A stretch of DNA of 64,000 bases from Sphagnum compactum (lineage: Eukaryota > Bryophyta > Sphagnopsida > Sphagnales): NCBI GenBank assembly GCA_965153455.1, contig OZ234493.1:31734213-31798212 (forward strand), written 5' to 3'. Made by a program: the position numbers and the translations under genes. Below, in pieces: positions 1-10,930 of this stretch; the stretch's first letter is position 1, and the number at the start of each line of letters is the position of its first letter. The notes beneath the pieces were generated by a model. That model was given only the letters and a program-made list of their open reading frames with translations, made no database searches and had not been told where the DNA came from.

Positions 1-465
1 AAAGTGTCTAGCTTTCTCGAGAAGCAAAATCCGAGATGCGAAAGAGTGCGAACACTTGCACTCGGGATTTGAGATGCGAATTTGAGATTGAAGAATTTTG
101 CGGGAAGAGGAGGATCGATCTTTCTTTGTTTCTTTTTTCTGAGGAGATCAGTGAGATATCGAAGGTGCTGTTACCAGAATCAAAGGATGATGCCTTCTTG
201 AACGTCATTGGCGCTCTTTGCAATGCGATCTTTGCAATCCTTCGTTGTTCTCCAGAATATTGTTACCATTTCCGTGCCGCTGCATCGTTGCCTCCTCCTC
301 CTCCTCCTCCTGCCTTTGGTTTGTTTTTCCATGACGACGACGACGATCCGATGCGCGGATCTGGAAAGCCGGATCCGGACAGAAAGTCAGGAGTCTTGAC
401 CAGAGGCGCGCCTGCAATGTTGCGCTCTTGGAATTGGAGCTGAATTCGCGGTGAGAAGCTTGGAG
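1..465 (+). promoter_or_regulatory. Leader/promoter region of the GTD-binding gene
   Basis: This is the sequence 5' of the first in-frame ATG (466) of the GTD-binding gene. It contains several upstream ATGs, including an upstream frame from 36 to 443 that stops just before the gene, and a (CCT)n-type microsatellite around 291-312. An upstream ORF of this size could dampen translation if it lies in the mRNA, but I cannot place the transcription start. No convincing TATA box was identified. Confidence 0.4.
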
Positions 466-2409
466 ATGGCATGGAGAGGCCCTGCGAATAACAACCTCGG
501 AGACGATCTCTGGAGCCTGTCTTCGTTGCTGTTTGCATCTGTAGACCTGCTCTTGGTTTCCTTAGTGTTCCTGAGCGCTGTATTCACTTTCTTCACCTCA
601 AGCTTCATACGAATATCTGGCCTGCACATTCCTTGCTCATGCTTTGCTGCTCGTCACCGTCTTAAGCACAGACGACATCGGGAGATGATGACAGCAGTAG
701 CAGCCCGGCGAAGCAAGTCATCGGTCAACAATAGTAGCGGCAACCAAAGCGGCGGAAGTCGGCAGCAATCCTCTGCGGGAAGAAAAATGGAAGAAGTCTC
801 CTCCAATGCAAGTTCTGGACTTGACAACAACAGAGAGCTTGAAGAGAATGATGAGAATGAACGCCTATTGAAAGCTCTTCGAGATGAGCGTGAGGCGCAA
901 GCTGCGTTGTATCACGAGTTGGAGAAGGAGAGAAACGCTGCAGCAACGGCTGCAAACGAAGCGATGGCAATGATAACGCGTCTTCAAGAAGAGAAGGCAC
1001 TTGTGCAGATGGAAGCGCGGCAATTCCAGCGGATGGTGGAGGAGAAGACGGCTTACGATCAAGAAGCGATGGAGATTCTCAAGGAAGTCCTTGCAAGAAG
1101 GGAGGAGGAGAAAAATCAGCTTGAAGACGAGATGAGGAAGTGCAAAACAAAGCTACTTGGGAGGGACCAAGCTACAGTTCCAGAAAGAAGAAGAAATGAG
1201 ACAATGCAGCCAGGGTGCAGCAGCAGAGATACTGAAGACAGTGAACTTTTCCCAATCACAACTGCTGGTGTAACAACCAAGAGGTCGACTGCAAGAGCAG
1301 CAGCAGCAGCTAGGGAGACCGAGAAACCACAAGAGGCAGACTCGGTTATCAGCCTCAAGAAGAAATGGGACTCTCAGGGTACTACCGAAGAAGAAGTATT
1401 CCCTGATCAGAACAAAGGTAAGGAACCCCCTCTTCCTCCAGCAAGTTTTTCAGAACGAGAAATAGAAGAGAAGAGGCTGTCAGTGTTAGAGTATGTGTGG
1501 AAATTCGAGGAGCAATTGCATCATCATCAGCAGGGAGGTAGACAACCTCCTTCAGCTCCAACTGGTAGTAGACCTAAAAGTGCTGGTGATGAGCAAAGAT
1601 CTGAAGATGAAAGGAGAAGAACCATGTGCCACCACTCAGAATCATCACCACAGAAAGCTGCAACAGTTGTCTCTGGCAAACTAGAGAAAGAGGAAAATCC
1701 GGGCGAAGATGGTGAAACATGCAGGTCGATGGGTTTAGGGTTCCTAGCAGAAGCTGTTCATGGGGAGGAAGATGATCTGTTCGTGCAGGATATTTATGAA
1801 GTGCATAATGCATCTCATCATGAGCCTCCTAGTGTTGTCATGCAAGACACAGAGGAGGACTGTTGGGGTTGGGACTCCAGGATAAGACATCAATCAGACT
1901 TGGATCGACCAGGGAAGCTCGACCTTTTGATCTTGCATGAGGAGGAAACACGAGATAGTACCAGAGAAGATACCCACTGTCATCACCGGAGTCAAAATGT
2001 TGCATCCTTGCATGAGTTGGAGAGCTCTCGTGTTCACAGATCACATTGGGAAGAAATTCTGTGTAATAATGAAACTCGGGAGTCTGAACCTATGATCAGA
2101 AGGGATAGTGCCAGGGCACCCTCTGTGGACAAGGAGGTTATGCATCTGACCCTTCGGCTTAAGACACTGGAGGCTGATAGGCACCTTATGAAACAGACCA
2201 TTGAATCTCTCAGACGGGAAAATGGAGAGATGAAACTTCTTCACGAGATTGCTCAGCAGTTGCGAGAGTTACGAGACATGGAACAAAAGGATTCACAAAA
2301 GCAATCGAATCCATTTCCTCTCACCTCATCATGTCAGGTTAGCCAGATTCACTCTGCACTGCTTCAATTGTCCCTGTTGGCATTGATTTGCAGTCAATGT
2401 AGTGATTAA
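466..2409 (+). CDS. GTD-binding (DUF593/zein-binding) coiled-coil membrane protein
   Basis: Members of this plant family (FLOURY1 and MyoB myosin-binding proteins) anchor in membranes and bind myosin XI or storage-protein bodies. I chose the ATG at 466, because the open frame upstream begins only with a GTG at 451. Residues ~21-45 form a strongly hydrophobic segment (LLFASVDLLLVSLVF...), the expected membrane anchor. The GTD-binding domain lies at ~133-230, with the diagnostic AALYHELEKER, AMAMITRLQEEKA and MEARQFQRMVEEKTAYDQEA. A second coiled coil lies at ~555-605. The middle is acidic, Ser/Glu-rich and poorly conserved. Read without introns the protein is 647 aa. A possible terminal intron starts at the CAG|GTTAGC donor (2338). 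With an acceptor at 2432 it would give 632 aa ending at 2459; with an acceptor at 2393 it would give 626 aa. Family assignment is secure; the C-terminus is not, and myosin binding is inferred from the family. Confidence 0.85.
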   Translation: MAWRGPANNNLGDDLWSLSSLLFASVDLLLVSLVFLSAVFTFFTSSFIRISGLHIPCSCFAARHRLKHRRHREMMTAVAARRSKSSVNNSSGNQSGGSRQQSSAGRKMEEVSSNASSGLDNNRELEENDENERLLKALRDEREAQAALYHELEKERNAAATAANEAMAMITRLQEEKALVQMEARQFQRMVEEKTAYDQEAMEILKEVLARREEEKNQLEDEMRKCKTKLLGRDQATVPERRRNETMQPGCSSRDTEDSELFPITTAGVTTKRSTARAAAAARETEKPQEADSVISLKKKWDSQGTTEEEVFPDQNKGKEPPLPPASFSEREIEEKRLSVLEYVWKFEEQLHHHQQGGRQPPSAPTGSRPKSAGDEQRSEDERRRTMCHHSESSPQKAATVVSGKLEKEENPGEDGETCRSMGLGFLAEAVHGEEDDLFVQDIYEVHNASHHEPPSVVMQDTEEDCWGWDSRIRHQSDLDRPGKLDLLILHEEETRDSTREDTHCHHRSQNVASLHELESSRVHRSHWEEILCNNETRESEPMIRRDSARAPSVDKEVMHLTLRLKTLEADRHLMKQTIESLRRENGEMKLLHEIAQQLRELRDMEQKDSQKQSNPFPLTSSCQVSQIHSALLQLSLLALICSQCSD

Positions 2410-2459
2410 GTAAGACCTTGAATGATTTGCAGGCAAATCATCCTAAGAAGCAAAATTAA

Positions 2460-4820
2460 GTCTCCTTCTACTGCAAGTGCTAAGCCACAATAAGAAATTT
2501 CTATATGTAAAGCTATAAATGCACGATTGTACATCATCATGTGCAAAAGGATTTTGCCTTAACAAGTAACTTCTCTACAACTATGTAGCCATGCTTGAAC
2601 CATGGAATGATGGTGGTGCAGAGGATTATGCAATCACTGCTCAAGTATGCTATGGTCCATGATGTGGAAGCCTTTCAACCTGTAGCCTGTTTTGCTTTGG
2701 TGGATTGTCCTGAAGGCCTTGCTCATTTTTCAAGCTCATGGCTTCCTTCTCCTTCATTTGCTTTTGCCGGATTCTTGGTTTCTTGAGGCTGTTTTGAAGC
2801 AGATCGGGCAACTCAGTTGGTGAGGCAATGACCTGTGGCCCTTGGGATGTGGCCCTTGGGATGAAACTAAACCCATAATGGTAACTACCAAGTAGCATGC
2901 AATGCTCCTGGTCATTGATATTTAGAGCTTAATAATAGCACGAGTACTCAGACGAACAATCAGATAACTGGCAATAACATCTGGGCAACATAACAGACCT
3001 GTGGTCTCTGAGAACTACCAGAATGCAAAGGAAATCCATGGCCTTGCTACTGTTTTGTTCAGACAAATGTGCTGTATCAGTTCCTGTTCGCAATTGATGC
3101 TTTTTTGGGGTGTTTTTTTAACATGAAAGGAGCATGCTATTAGTTAACAATCCTTGCAGTCTTTGCGTTTCATGGGGTTCATCCTTTTCTCTTTGTGACA
3201 GAGGAGGTTGTGAGGTCATGACAGGTGCTGTGATGCAAAGGTCATCAACTAAAGCATTCATTGTGTGTGTGGGGTGTGTGGGGGGTATTTAGGGGATGAT
3301 GTCATTCACCCACTTGTTCAACTCGGCACAAATCCAATTGAGCAAGTAAGTACATGTCTTGTCATCCTTCGTGAACTGAGAGGATCCTTATCATGTTTGC
3401 ATGTGTCTCTTCATCTTGAAACTATGAAAGGTAGTTGACACTAGATGGTTTAGTGAACTCTTCTGTCTTGGGCCTAGCAGCTGTTGTCACCACTCAGACA
3501 CACTCCCATCCTGACCAGAGGGGTTGTCAGTGTGCTCTGCTCTGCAGGTTAGAGGATGCTCTCTTTGCTACTGCTAGGGAAGACCATTAGAGTTAAGCAC
3601 TAAGAACTGCACACTAATTAAGGTTCATTTGTGCATCTGCGCTGCACAGGCTGGCCCATGTGTGTCTAGGTAATGTTGTTACACGTGACCACAAAGCTCA
3701 TGTAGGACTTGGACGCCTACTTCATTTTTCTCCAAAACCATCAACCTGCATTACACAGGTGCGGAGGGCCAACATTCCTGCTACACTGTCTGCAATCAAA
3801 GGGGAGGCTTTGGAACCTCAGCAAACATTGCATTAGGCAAATGACTGTTGCAGACAGGTTAGGGACAGAGCTTTGGGCAGTAGGAATAAGTGCAGCCTGT
3901 TATGGAGTGCATTCTTCATCATACATGCAAGAGTTGCAAGCTATGACATCTGTAGAACCAAAAGGTGGGAGGATGAGAGCCATTGATTGTAGAGTTTCAA
4001 TTAAAACTGTCTGCATCGAGAACTAAAAATGTGTGTTGTCTCCTAGTGAAAACATCTTGTTTCATTAGTACAATGAATACCAGACATGAAATAGAGAGCA
4101 GAAGACCATTACTTCACATCAGCTTACAGCAGAAGGGTATTTGTTGGATGTAGTTATTTGTTGTGGTTGAGAACTAAATGTGTGTTGTCTTCCCCCATTC
4201 CCTGAAAGTGAAAAATCAGTGAAAGCAGTTTTTATTGCAATAATGTTTTCTATATGGATTTGTTTCTTCACATCAGCTTACAAGGGAATGAATGTTCTTC
4301 CACCTCCTTTTGTGGTGTCATGCATCTGGCGAGAAAATGGCAGATATTGCTTTTGCATGGCAAATGTTCTTTCTTCCAACACGGGCAAACTGACTAGCCA
4401 GTCAAAACTACACATCAGGCGCAGTTTTTTTTTTTTTAATTTTTTTGTTTCCCTGACAAATTTTGTTGTCGTTTTTTTCTTGGACAAAAAAATTGGGATT
4501 AATTTTATTTTTTCCCTCGTCTAAATTCTACTAATTTTGTTAACTTCTTGGAAAAGTTTTAATTTGCCAAATTGTGACTATCAAAAATTTGGGAAAAGAA
4601 AACCCTGATTAATTTTATTAGTTTTATTAGTTTATTAGTTTTTGAGGTGATTCAATATTAATTAGTTCATGAGTGCACTCACAACTTTTTCTTTTATTTA
4701 TTTATTGATTCGCCCATCATCGATTTTTTTGGACCATTGGGCATGGCCCCAATAGAAACACCTCTTTGGACTCCCAGTTGCAAAATAGGAACAAAAGTGC
4801 TATTCTAACGTATAGATTTT
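2460..4820. other. 3' flank and intergenic DNA, no gene recognised
   Basis: The first ~1.6 kb has moderate GC and only short frames (the longest is 105 codons at 3709-4026, + strand), none resembling a known family. It probably includes the 3' UTR of the GTD-binding gene. From ~4420 it becomes T-rich and AT-rich. I see no RNA gene or clear transposon here. Confidence 0.4.
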
Positions 4821-4849
4821 CAGTTTATATACATGGGATCAAACTTTGG

Positions 4850-4955
4850 GCAAACCATATGGGATAAAACTGGGAACAACTTGAGGAACAGTTTGAGAAC
4901 TTGGGAACCCTTAGGGAACTTGATAGGAACAGATTGAGAACAATGAAAAAACCTC
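4850..4955 (-). repeat. Fragment of a dispersed repeat also found at 40.8-40.9 kb
   Basis: Read in reverse complement, this stretch shares blocks such as GGGAACTTGATAGGAAC and CATATGGGATAAAA with 40806-40925, in the same order. It is rich in the word GTTCCCAAGTTC. It looks like an old fragment of the family that supplies the spacer of the foldback structure at 38.7-42.3 kb. Confidence 0.45.
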
Positions 4956-5582
4956 TCTTCCCTCACCCCCTCAAAAAGAAAAAAACTGGACTGTTCATGA
5001 GTGCATGCTAAGCCTTCCTTCCCATTGGCTGCATGTTCAACCATTTCATTGGCTACATGCAAATTTTGGAGGGGTGCATGGGCTTGGTTCCATGATGTTT
5101 GGACTTGTGATGCAAAAGTTCTTGAATATTGAATGATTTCTTCAGTGAAAATTAAATAAAATCGTAACTGAAAATTTCAGAGGAATTGGAATGTGCCTTT
5201 GGTGTTGCTGGAAAGATCTCGATGAGCAGGATTTAATGGAATTTATTTGGGAGATATTGAAAGATTCAAATAAATTTCGAAAAACTATGTTTTGAAAAAA
5301 TATAATTCAGTTGAGAATGTGGTAACATTTGAAGGCTTACCATTCAATTCAAGCATGATTTCCTTTCATATTTGGCTGTTCAAAAAATGGATACATACAT
5401 TGCAAAACAATGTTCACATGTGGAGTTTCCCTATTTTGTAATGGGTTTCACACTTGGGCCAAGGCACAGGCCACACTAGTAATACATGAAAGGAGGACAA
5501 CATTTGCAAAGCATAAAAGTGTAAACTTCTTCTTCCAATGTTTTTTCTCAACAGAGAATTCTACAAGCACTAAATCAAGCAC

Positions 5583-5660
5583 TATATCTGATTAGGGGTT
5601 CTTAGTACATCTGATTAGGGCTTCTACAAACACTGTACTAAGAAGCCCTAATCAGATATA
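5583..5660. repeat. Near-perfect 27-bp hairpin with 24-nt loop
   Basis: The left arm (5583-5609) and the right arm (5634-5660) are reverse complements over 27 bp with one mismatch. The 24-nt loop carries a third copy of the core: 5610-5625 is perfectly complementary to 5641-5656. Two alternative stems can therefore form. It lies ~70 bp upstream of a dispersed repeat. It could be a relic of a small inverted-repeat transposon (MITE); no small-RNA function is claimed. Confidence 0.75.
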
Positions 5661-5730
5661 GATTTGAGCAAACCTTTTTCCCCTCTTGATAGAACTTTTC
5701 ATATAATCCTCATCTACATACACCTCAGTT

Positions 5731-6256
5731 AACAAGGTTTGTTATACACAATGGCCCTGTCATCAATTTAATATCAACAATTGATATTTATGATAAATTG
5801 GTCATAGCTAGGGTAAATTTTTATTAAAAAATCTATTTTAATGTACATCATGATGTTGTTGTAAAAAATAAATATATTCATGATTTTACTTTTCTTTTTC
5901 TTTTTTTTCCATTACATTAATCATGTGGAACGCAAAAAGGATCTCACATTAAATGATGACATGTTCTAGGAACCTATCTAAACATTTGAAATTTTGTTAC
6001 CAAACCAAAACCAGTAGGGAAATGTCACAACATGATTTAAATTTTTTTTTGCAAATCTAGTGACCTCTTTGTCAAAAAAACAAAAAAAAAATGATTAAAT
6101 ATTCTCTTTTCATACTTATTTTTCACATTTATGCAAAATTTCAAATAAAAAAAGAAGAAGACTTGTCATGACATGTGTATTTGAATGTTTTTCAATCACA
6201 TTCTCACAATTTGAAAGAATTACATGAATTTTTGCATATGATGGGTGTCATAATCA
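5731..6256 (+). repeat. Dispersed repeat, copy 1 (direct repeat of 26.3-26.8 kb)
   Basis: This ~525-bp AT-rich block aligns by eye with 26257-26753 in the same orientation, with small indels. Shared blocks include GTTATACACAATGGCC, TTTATGATAAATTGGTCATA and TGATGACATGTTCTA. The copies sit 20.5 kb apart and carry no ORF. Copy 1 ends abruptly at the start of the GC-richer island at 6256. It is probably an old non-autonomous transposon or a solo-LTR fragment; no terminal repeats were recognised. Confidence 0.75.
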
Positions 6257-6709
6257 TATATATAGCCCTGTCCCAGATGGATGGGTTTTACCAAAGGGTT
6301 TAAGAACTCTTGGGATTTCAGGGTTTAAGAAGATCTCTTCAAGAACAAACTCTTCAGCCTGAACTCTTCAATCAGGCTGCAGGATTTAGTCTCTCAGGCT
6401 ATGAAATTGAAGCATTCTCAATCTGAAAATGGCCACTGTGTAACCACTCAAGCCCAGATTGGTTGTCCATGGCTGCTCACGCTCTTGGCCTCAGGTGCAG
6501 AGAATTTGCTTGTTGAAAGACCTATGGAAAATAACGGAATTCGATGACCAAATATCAATTGTAGTAGGACTAGTAGGAGGCAAGCTCACAGTGCTACTAT
6601 TGTCGCCATCTCCACTATCCGGAGCTTCATTCCAATTTTCCTTCAGAAAAGCTGAAAAAGCTTGCTAGCTGCTGCTGCTGCTACTGCTGCTATTGCATAA
6701 ATCTGTTGT

Positions 6710-7123
6710 CTAGCTGCTGCATTCGTGGTTAAGGTCGAGCATGGGGTCAGGTGCAAGTTCCAGGTGCAGGAACTGCGACTGATCATGGTCTTCGTTGAAT
6801 AGAATTGGAGTGGAATTCACCACGGCAGCTGTTTGTTGTTGTTGTTGTAGACAAGAAGCCCGTGTGACTAGCAACTGGTACAAGGCGTCGATCCGTTTCT
6901 GCACGTACTGAAGCTCGTGGATCCCGGAGCTGACGGCGACAGACTGTTGCCACCAAAAGGGTTGGCAGAGGAGCCGCCGGTTCAACTCCTTCTCAGCCGC
7001 CAGCAGCTGCAACACTTGTTTCTGCTGCTGCTCTAGAGCCTGCACCTGCTGCACCTTCTGCTCCGCAATCACGTCACAATTCTTCCTCTGCCTTCTGCTG
7101 CTAAATGACCCGAAAATCATCAA
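6710..7123 (-). CDS. Orphan Gln-rich coiled-coil ORF, unknown function
   Basis: I do not recognise this 137-aa frame. Its sequence is clearly richer in GC than the surrounding DNA, which is under ~33% GC. It starts with MMIFGSFSSRRQRKNC. Residues ~18-50 are Gln/Leu-rich and predicted to coil (VQALEQQQKQVLQLLAAEKE). A WW-containing patch follows near residue 57. A second helical stretch with QYVQKRIDALYQLL comes next, then QQQQQ. The C-terminus is acidic (LELAPDPMLDLNHECSS). The basic start followed by a Gln/Leu coil loosely recalls a transcription-factor fragment, but no basic-zipper signature is intact. The 5' flank turns AT-rich within 20 bp. It could be a short orphan gene, a retrocopy or a captured gene fragment. 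Confidence 0.35.
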   Translation of the reverse strand: MMIFGSFSSRRQRKNCDVIAEQKVQQVQALEQQQKQVLQLLAAEKELNRRLLCQPFWWQQSVAVSSGIHELQYVQKRIDALYQLLVTRASCLQQQQQTAAVVNSTPILFNEDHDQSQFLHLELAPDPMLDLNHECSS

Positions 7124-7199
7124 TTTTGAGTTTTTTTTGCTGTTCTATAATAATAATTATAATCTCATAGTTGTAAAAAATTTGTCACCAAAAAAACAT

Positions 7200-9822
7200 T
7201 ATATTGTCCATTTTTTTTAAAATAGAAATTTTAAGTTATGAAAAATTGGTGAAAATTTCCCATAAACAAGACAAATTAGTCAAATTAGTCAAAATTTCCA
7301 TTTACAATAAAAATAAAATAAAATTTGCCAATTATTTTGTCAAGAAAATGAAAAAATGTGTTGGAAAAAAATCCCTCAAAGTCATGCCCTATATTCAAGA
7401 TGTTTTTCGTTTTTCTTTTTTCAATTTTGTGACATAGCCAAACTAACTATCATCCACAAGAACATTTAACCAAATTTGGTCATTAAGAATAGTGTTTTGG
7501 CTATTTCCTAGAACCTGATATAGAAATTTGGTGATTTTTTTCAAAAATTAAATCCAAAATTTGGCGATCTAAGGCCCTTGTTTTGACAAAAAACCTTTTG
7601 TATGTGTTGAAATCATATTTTTCAAGCCAAAAAAATGTGAAACAATCACATTTAATCCGTACCCCCAACCTTATTGCAATGATTTGTTTTTCAATTTCAT
7701 GATGTTGTTCAAGTGTTGATCATCCATAAATATATCTAGGCAACTAATTTGGCAATATTCAAAATATGAAAGTAAAAAATCTTAGACATGTTTTCATATT
7801 ATATGCAATTGTGGTTATTTTTGGCAAAATTTTCAAAAGAATAGTGAATTTGCAACACAATATTCTTATTTTGAAAATATTTTTCAATAAATGGTCAAAA
7901 TTCATCACCAAAAATTCATTGCTTTGGGGATTTATCTTACAATATATAAACAATTATGGTTTTCAATGAAAACAACATCAATATCAACAGTTTTAGTTGT
8001 AATGTGAGCAAAACACATTGTTCATGCATAGTTGTGTTCAAAAATCAAATTCACAAGTAAGCTGAACAATAAAGGTTTTTTGAACAAATAAGCTTATTTA
8101 AAACAAACTCTTGCTTGATTTCTTTGGTTCTTTACAACTTAATTTATTAATGATCCCTTATTGAATTCCCAAAAAGAACTAATGTGGTGTTTGTTGTTAA
8201 GCACATTTGTAAAATAGTTTTACAATATACATAAAATAGTTCACTAAAATTTTAAATTTTGATTTTATTAATTGTCAATGACATAAATTACTCAAAATTC
8301 ATGGACTCCCATATCATAGGTCTAAAAGTACTAAACTACATGGGTGCACCCACACTCGTTGAAAGCTTTTCAACAATACTAAAAACACACCCACAATTTC
8401 CCTCAAATTTTAACTTTTGATTTTTATTAATAATATAATAATGATCAAAATATTCAAATTCCAATAATTCTTGAATTGTAGATCTAAACATTTTATATGC
8501 AATCACTTTAGTGCAGCCCTACTTATTGAAATCTTGCCAACAATACTCAGGAACCTTGTGGTTTGGGTGATGTGAGATCTCAACATGACAAAACAAAATT
8601 AAAAAACATGTAGATGTGTTTTCAAAGTTGGTGGATGTTTAAATAATTTTTGGGATTCTCTCTTAGTGTTTCACCTAGAGACTTTCCTATCTATTTCGTT
8701 TGTTCCTTCCCTTACGAGTCTTTCACGATCAACTCGCTTCTTTTGACACAATTTTCATGCAAGTTTTTGAACGTATCTTGGGCCTAGGTTCTTTAGATTG
8801 CCCACAAGTCCCCTTAATGCACCATCAAGTTTCTTTCCCCATTTCTTGTGGGGGGATTGACCTCATTTTCATAACACTCATGCACCACTAACCTATTTAA
8901 GGAACTAAGGTTTTGTTGCACCCATCATCACTATTAAATTCTAATACCTAGTCGTCCATTCTTATTAGAGGCAATAGGCACCAATAGTTTTAGTCTACTC
9001 CCCTTCCAAGCCCATTTGAGGTTGGCATAGGAGGTTTTTCACCCAAATGTGGTGATCTATGTTCCCCTTTTCAAGTGCAGTTTGTAAAGAGGGGAGTAGC
9101 TTGATTTGAAAAGAGTATTTCAAATAAATTGCATCACCATTTCTTCTTTAACATCATCTATGACATGGTTTTCGATTCACATCACATGCACTTGAGGTCT
9201 TGCACAAGCCTACGGGTAGGTTTTTGGCTTTTTGTTCACCCAAATTCGACCATCTTTTCATTTGGCGTCAAATGTTTTCACCTCTGCATTGCGCATCAAG
9301 TTGGGCCTCCCCCATCCTTTAACGCTTGGGTTGACATAGTTCCTGCATTGCCCACAATAAATGCACCCATTACAATTAACTCCATCTTCATTACTTTACG
9401 AAAATTGCTATTTATATGGACTCATTGCCTTCTCTTCATTTATTATCACCCACAACATTAGCTTATAGCATGTCCATAAACAATACAGGTTACCATATGA
9501 TAACCCTTGAGTGTTCATCATTGGGTGCACCCATAGATGCAAGTTTTGGCGATTATTTAGTGACATTTAAGTGATTTGGTTGACTTTGTAAGGACTGACA
9601 TTCCAGTGATTGTGTTGCCAGTTGTTGACAATATGTTGAAGTGATCTATTTCATGGGCCTATCACTGAATTTTCATCTTGGAAGATTAACATTGCACAAT
9701 CATGGCTATTATATAATGGGGACAATTACGTGAGCAAAATTGAATGGCCTTGTTTAAATATTGGTCAAGTTGAATGAAATTTCAAAAGTTTCAATAATTC
9801 TAGTACTTTCCAATATTTTTGT
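7200..9822. other. AT-rich intergenic DNA, no gene recognised
   Basis: All frames are short. The 8.65-9.48 kb part has higher GC and scattered short frames (for example 9129-9461, +) that look like the decayed remains of a mobile element, but no transposase or reverse-transcriptase motif can be identified. The rest is simple AT-rich sequence. Confidence 0.4.
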
Positions 9823-10150
9823 TCAAATAGGATGGACAATTTTTTGATCCCAATCCTCTTGGCAGGGTCTTCTTTTGCTAGTTGGACGCCCCCCACCAAC
9901 AAGCCATTGTGCATTTAATTTAGTTTCCCTGAAAATGTTAACAACTGTCACCTTTGGTGGAGGCAAGCCCATCTCTCGAACCCCATCAAACGTTGCCAAG
10001 TCGCTACGAAGTTCATGATCTTTAGGCAACCATCTCCTATGTTGGCATGTGTACACATTCTTTTGTAGTGCCTTGGACTTGTGGGATATTGTGTGTGCAG
10101 AACAAACGGGGCACCCTTGATACCCTTTGGTTGCCAACCCTACATACTAA
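9823..10150 (-). pseudogene. CACTA (En/Spm) Tnp2-type transposase fragment
   Basis: The ~104-residue frame contains LATKGYQGCPVC...TISHKSKA..KNVYTCQHRRWLP.DH..R...FDG.RE. This matches the Cys-pair and HRR(F/W)LP-DH region of the plant Tnp2/Transposase_21 family, whose usual form is STKGY-ACP-C ... HRRFLP-DH--R----FDG--E. The full protein is roughly ten times longer. There is no open frame upstream or downstream that continues it, so this is a relic. It is bordered on the right by CACTA-containing repeats (10205-10930) that may be remains of the element's subterminal region. Confidence 0.7.
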
Positions 10151-10204
10151 ATAGTAAAAAGAATAGTAAAATAGTAAGTATTAGACTATGGTAAATAGTA
10201 AAAA

Positions 10205-10930
10205 ACCAACCAAGGGTCCAATAATTCTACCTTTAACAATGTGTCATTCAATCTCTATCACTAGGACCTAGTCCTATATCATTCATCTTCTATCACTAGG
10301 ACCTAGGTCTACATCACTACAGCCTATGTCATTAATGTGTAATATTCAACCTTTTTCACTAGGACCTAGGTCTATATCAATAGGTCCTCTTTCAATTATC
10401 CTCTTTCACTCGGACATAGGTATATATTACTACGACATGTGTCATTCAACCTCTATCACTAAGAACTAAATATATATCATTAGGTCTTCTTTCACTCATC
10501 CTCTATCACTGAGACATAACTTTATATCACTATATGTGTCATTCAACTTATGTCACTAAGGTGTAATACATCACTAGTGCCTATGCCACTAAGGCCTATG
10601 CCACATGGGTTTCCTACTACACTTAGGCTTACTGTAGTATGTCATTATGGCCTATGCCAATAATGCCCATCTCACTCCACTTACATCACTCAAGTTGACA
10701 TTGTCATTTGGGTTTGACCAATGTTATATGTCACTAGGGCGTATGCTAATAAAACCTCACATGTATCACTTCACATATGTCATTCATGTCTATGTCATTA
10801 AAGCTTGTGTCAATTAGGCACGTTTCACTAAGTTTATTTCAAGTTTATGTCATTTAAACCAATTTTATTTCACTCTAGGGCTTGAGGTTTGTGCATCATT
10901 TGGGCTTGTGTCATTAAAGTCTAATCACTT
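10205..10930. repeat. Degenerate ~49-bp tandem repeat with TCACTAGGACCTAGGT core
   Basis: The core (T)ATCACTAGGACCTAG or a variant recurs at about 10257, 10291, 10355, 10404, 10453 and 10503. The last four sit 49-50 bp apart. They are interleaved with TATGTCATT and TTCAACCTCTATCACT words. The pattern decays to the right into CACTA/GCCTATG(C)CACTA words up to ~10930. Its position next to the Tnp2 relic suggests subterminal repeats of a dead CACTA element. Confidence 0.65.

Noticed and set aside
36-443. A 135-codon + frame upstream of the GTD-binding gene as a separate gene
   Set aside because: It is mostly low complexity (Pro and Asp runs from microsatellites) and lies where the leader of the real gene is expected; at most it is an upstream ORF.
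3709-4026. A 105-codon + frame downstream of the GTD-binding gene
   Set aside because: No recognised motif and no splice or promoter context; likely chance or part of a 3' UTR.
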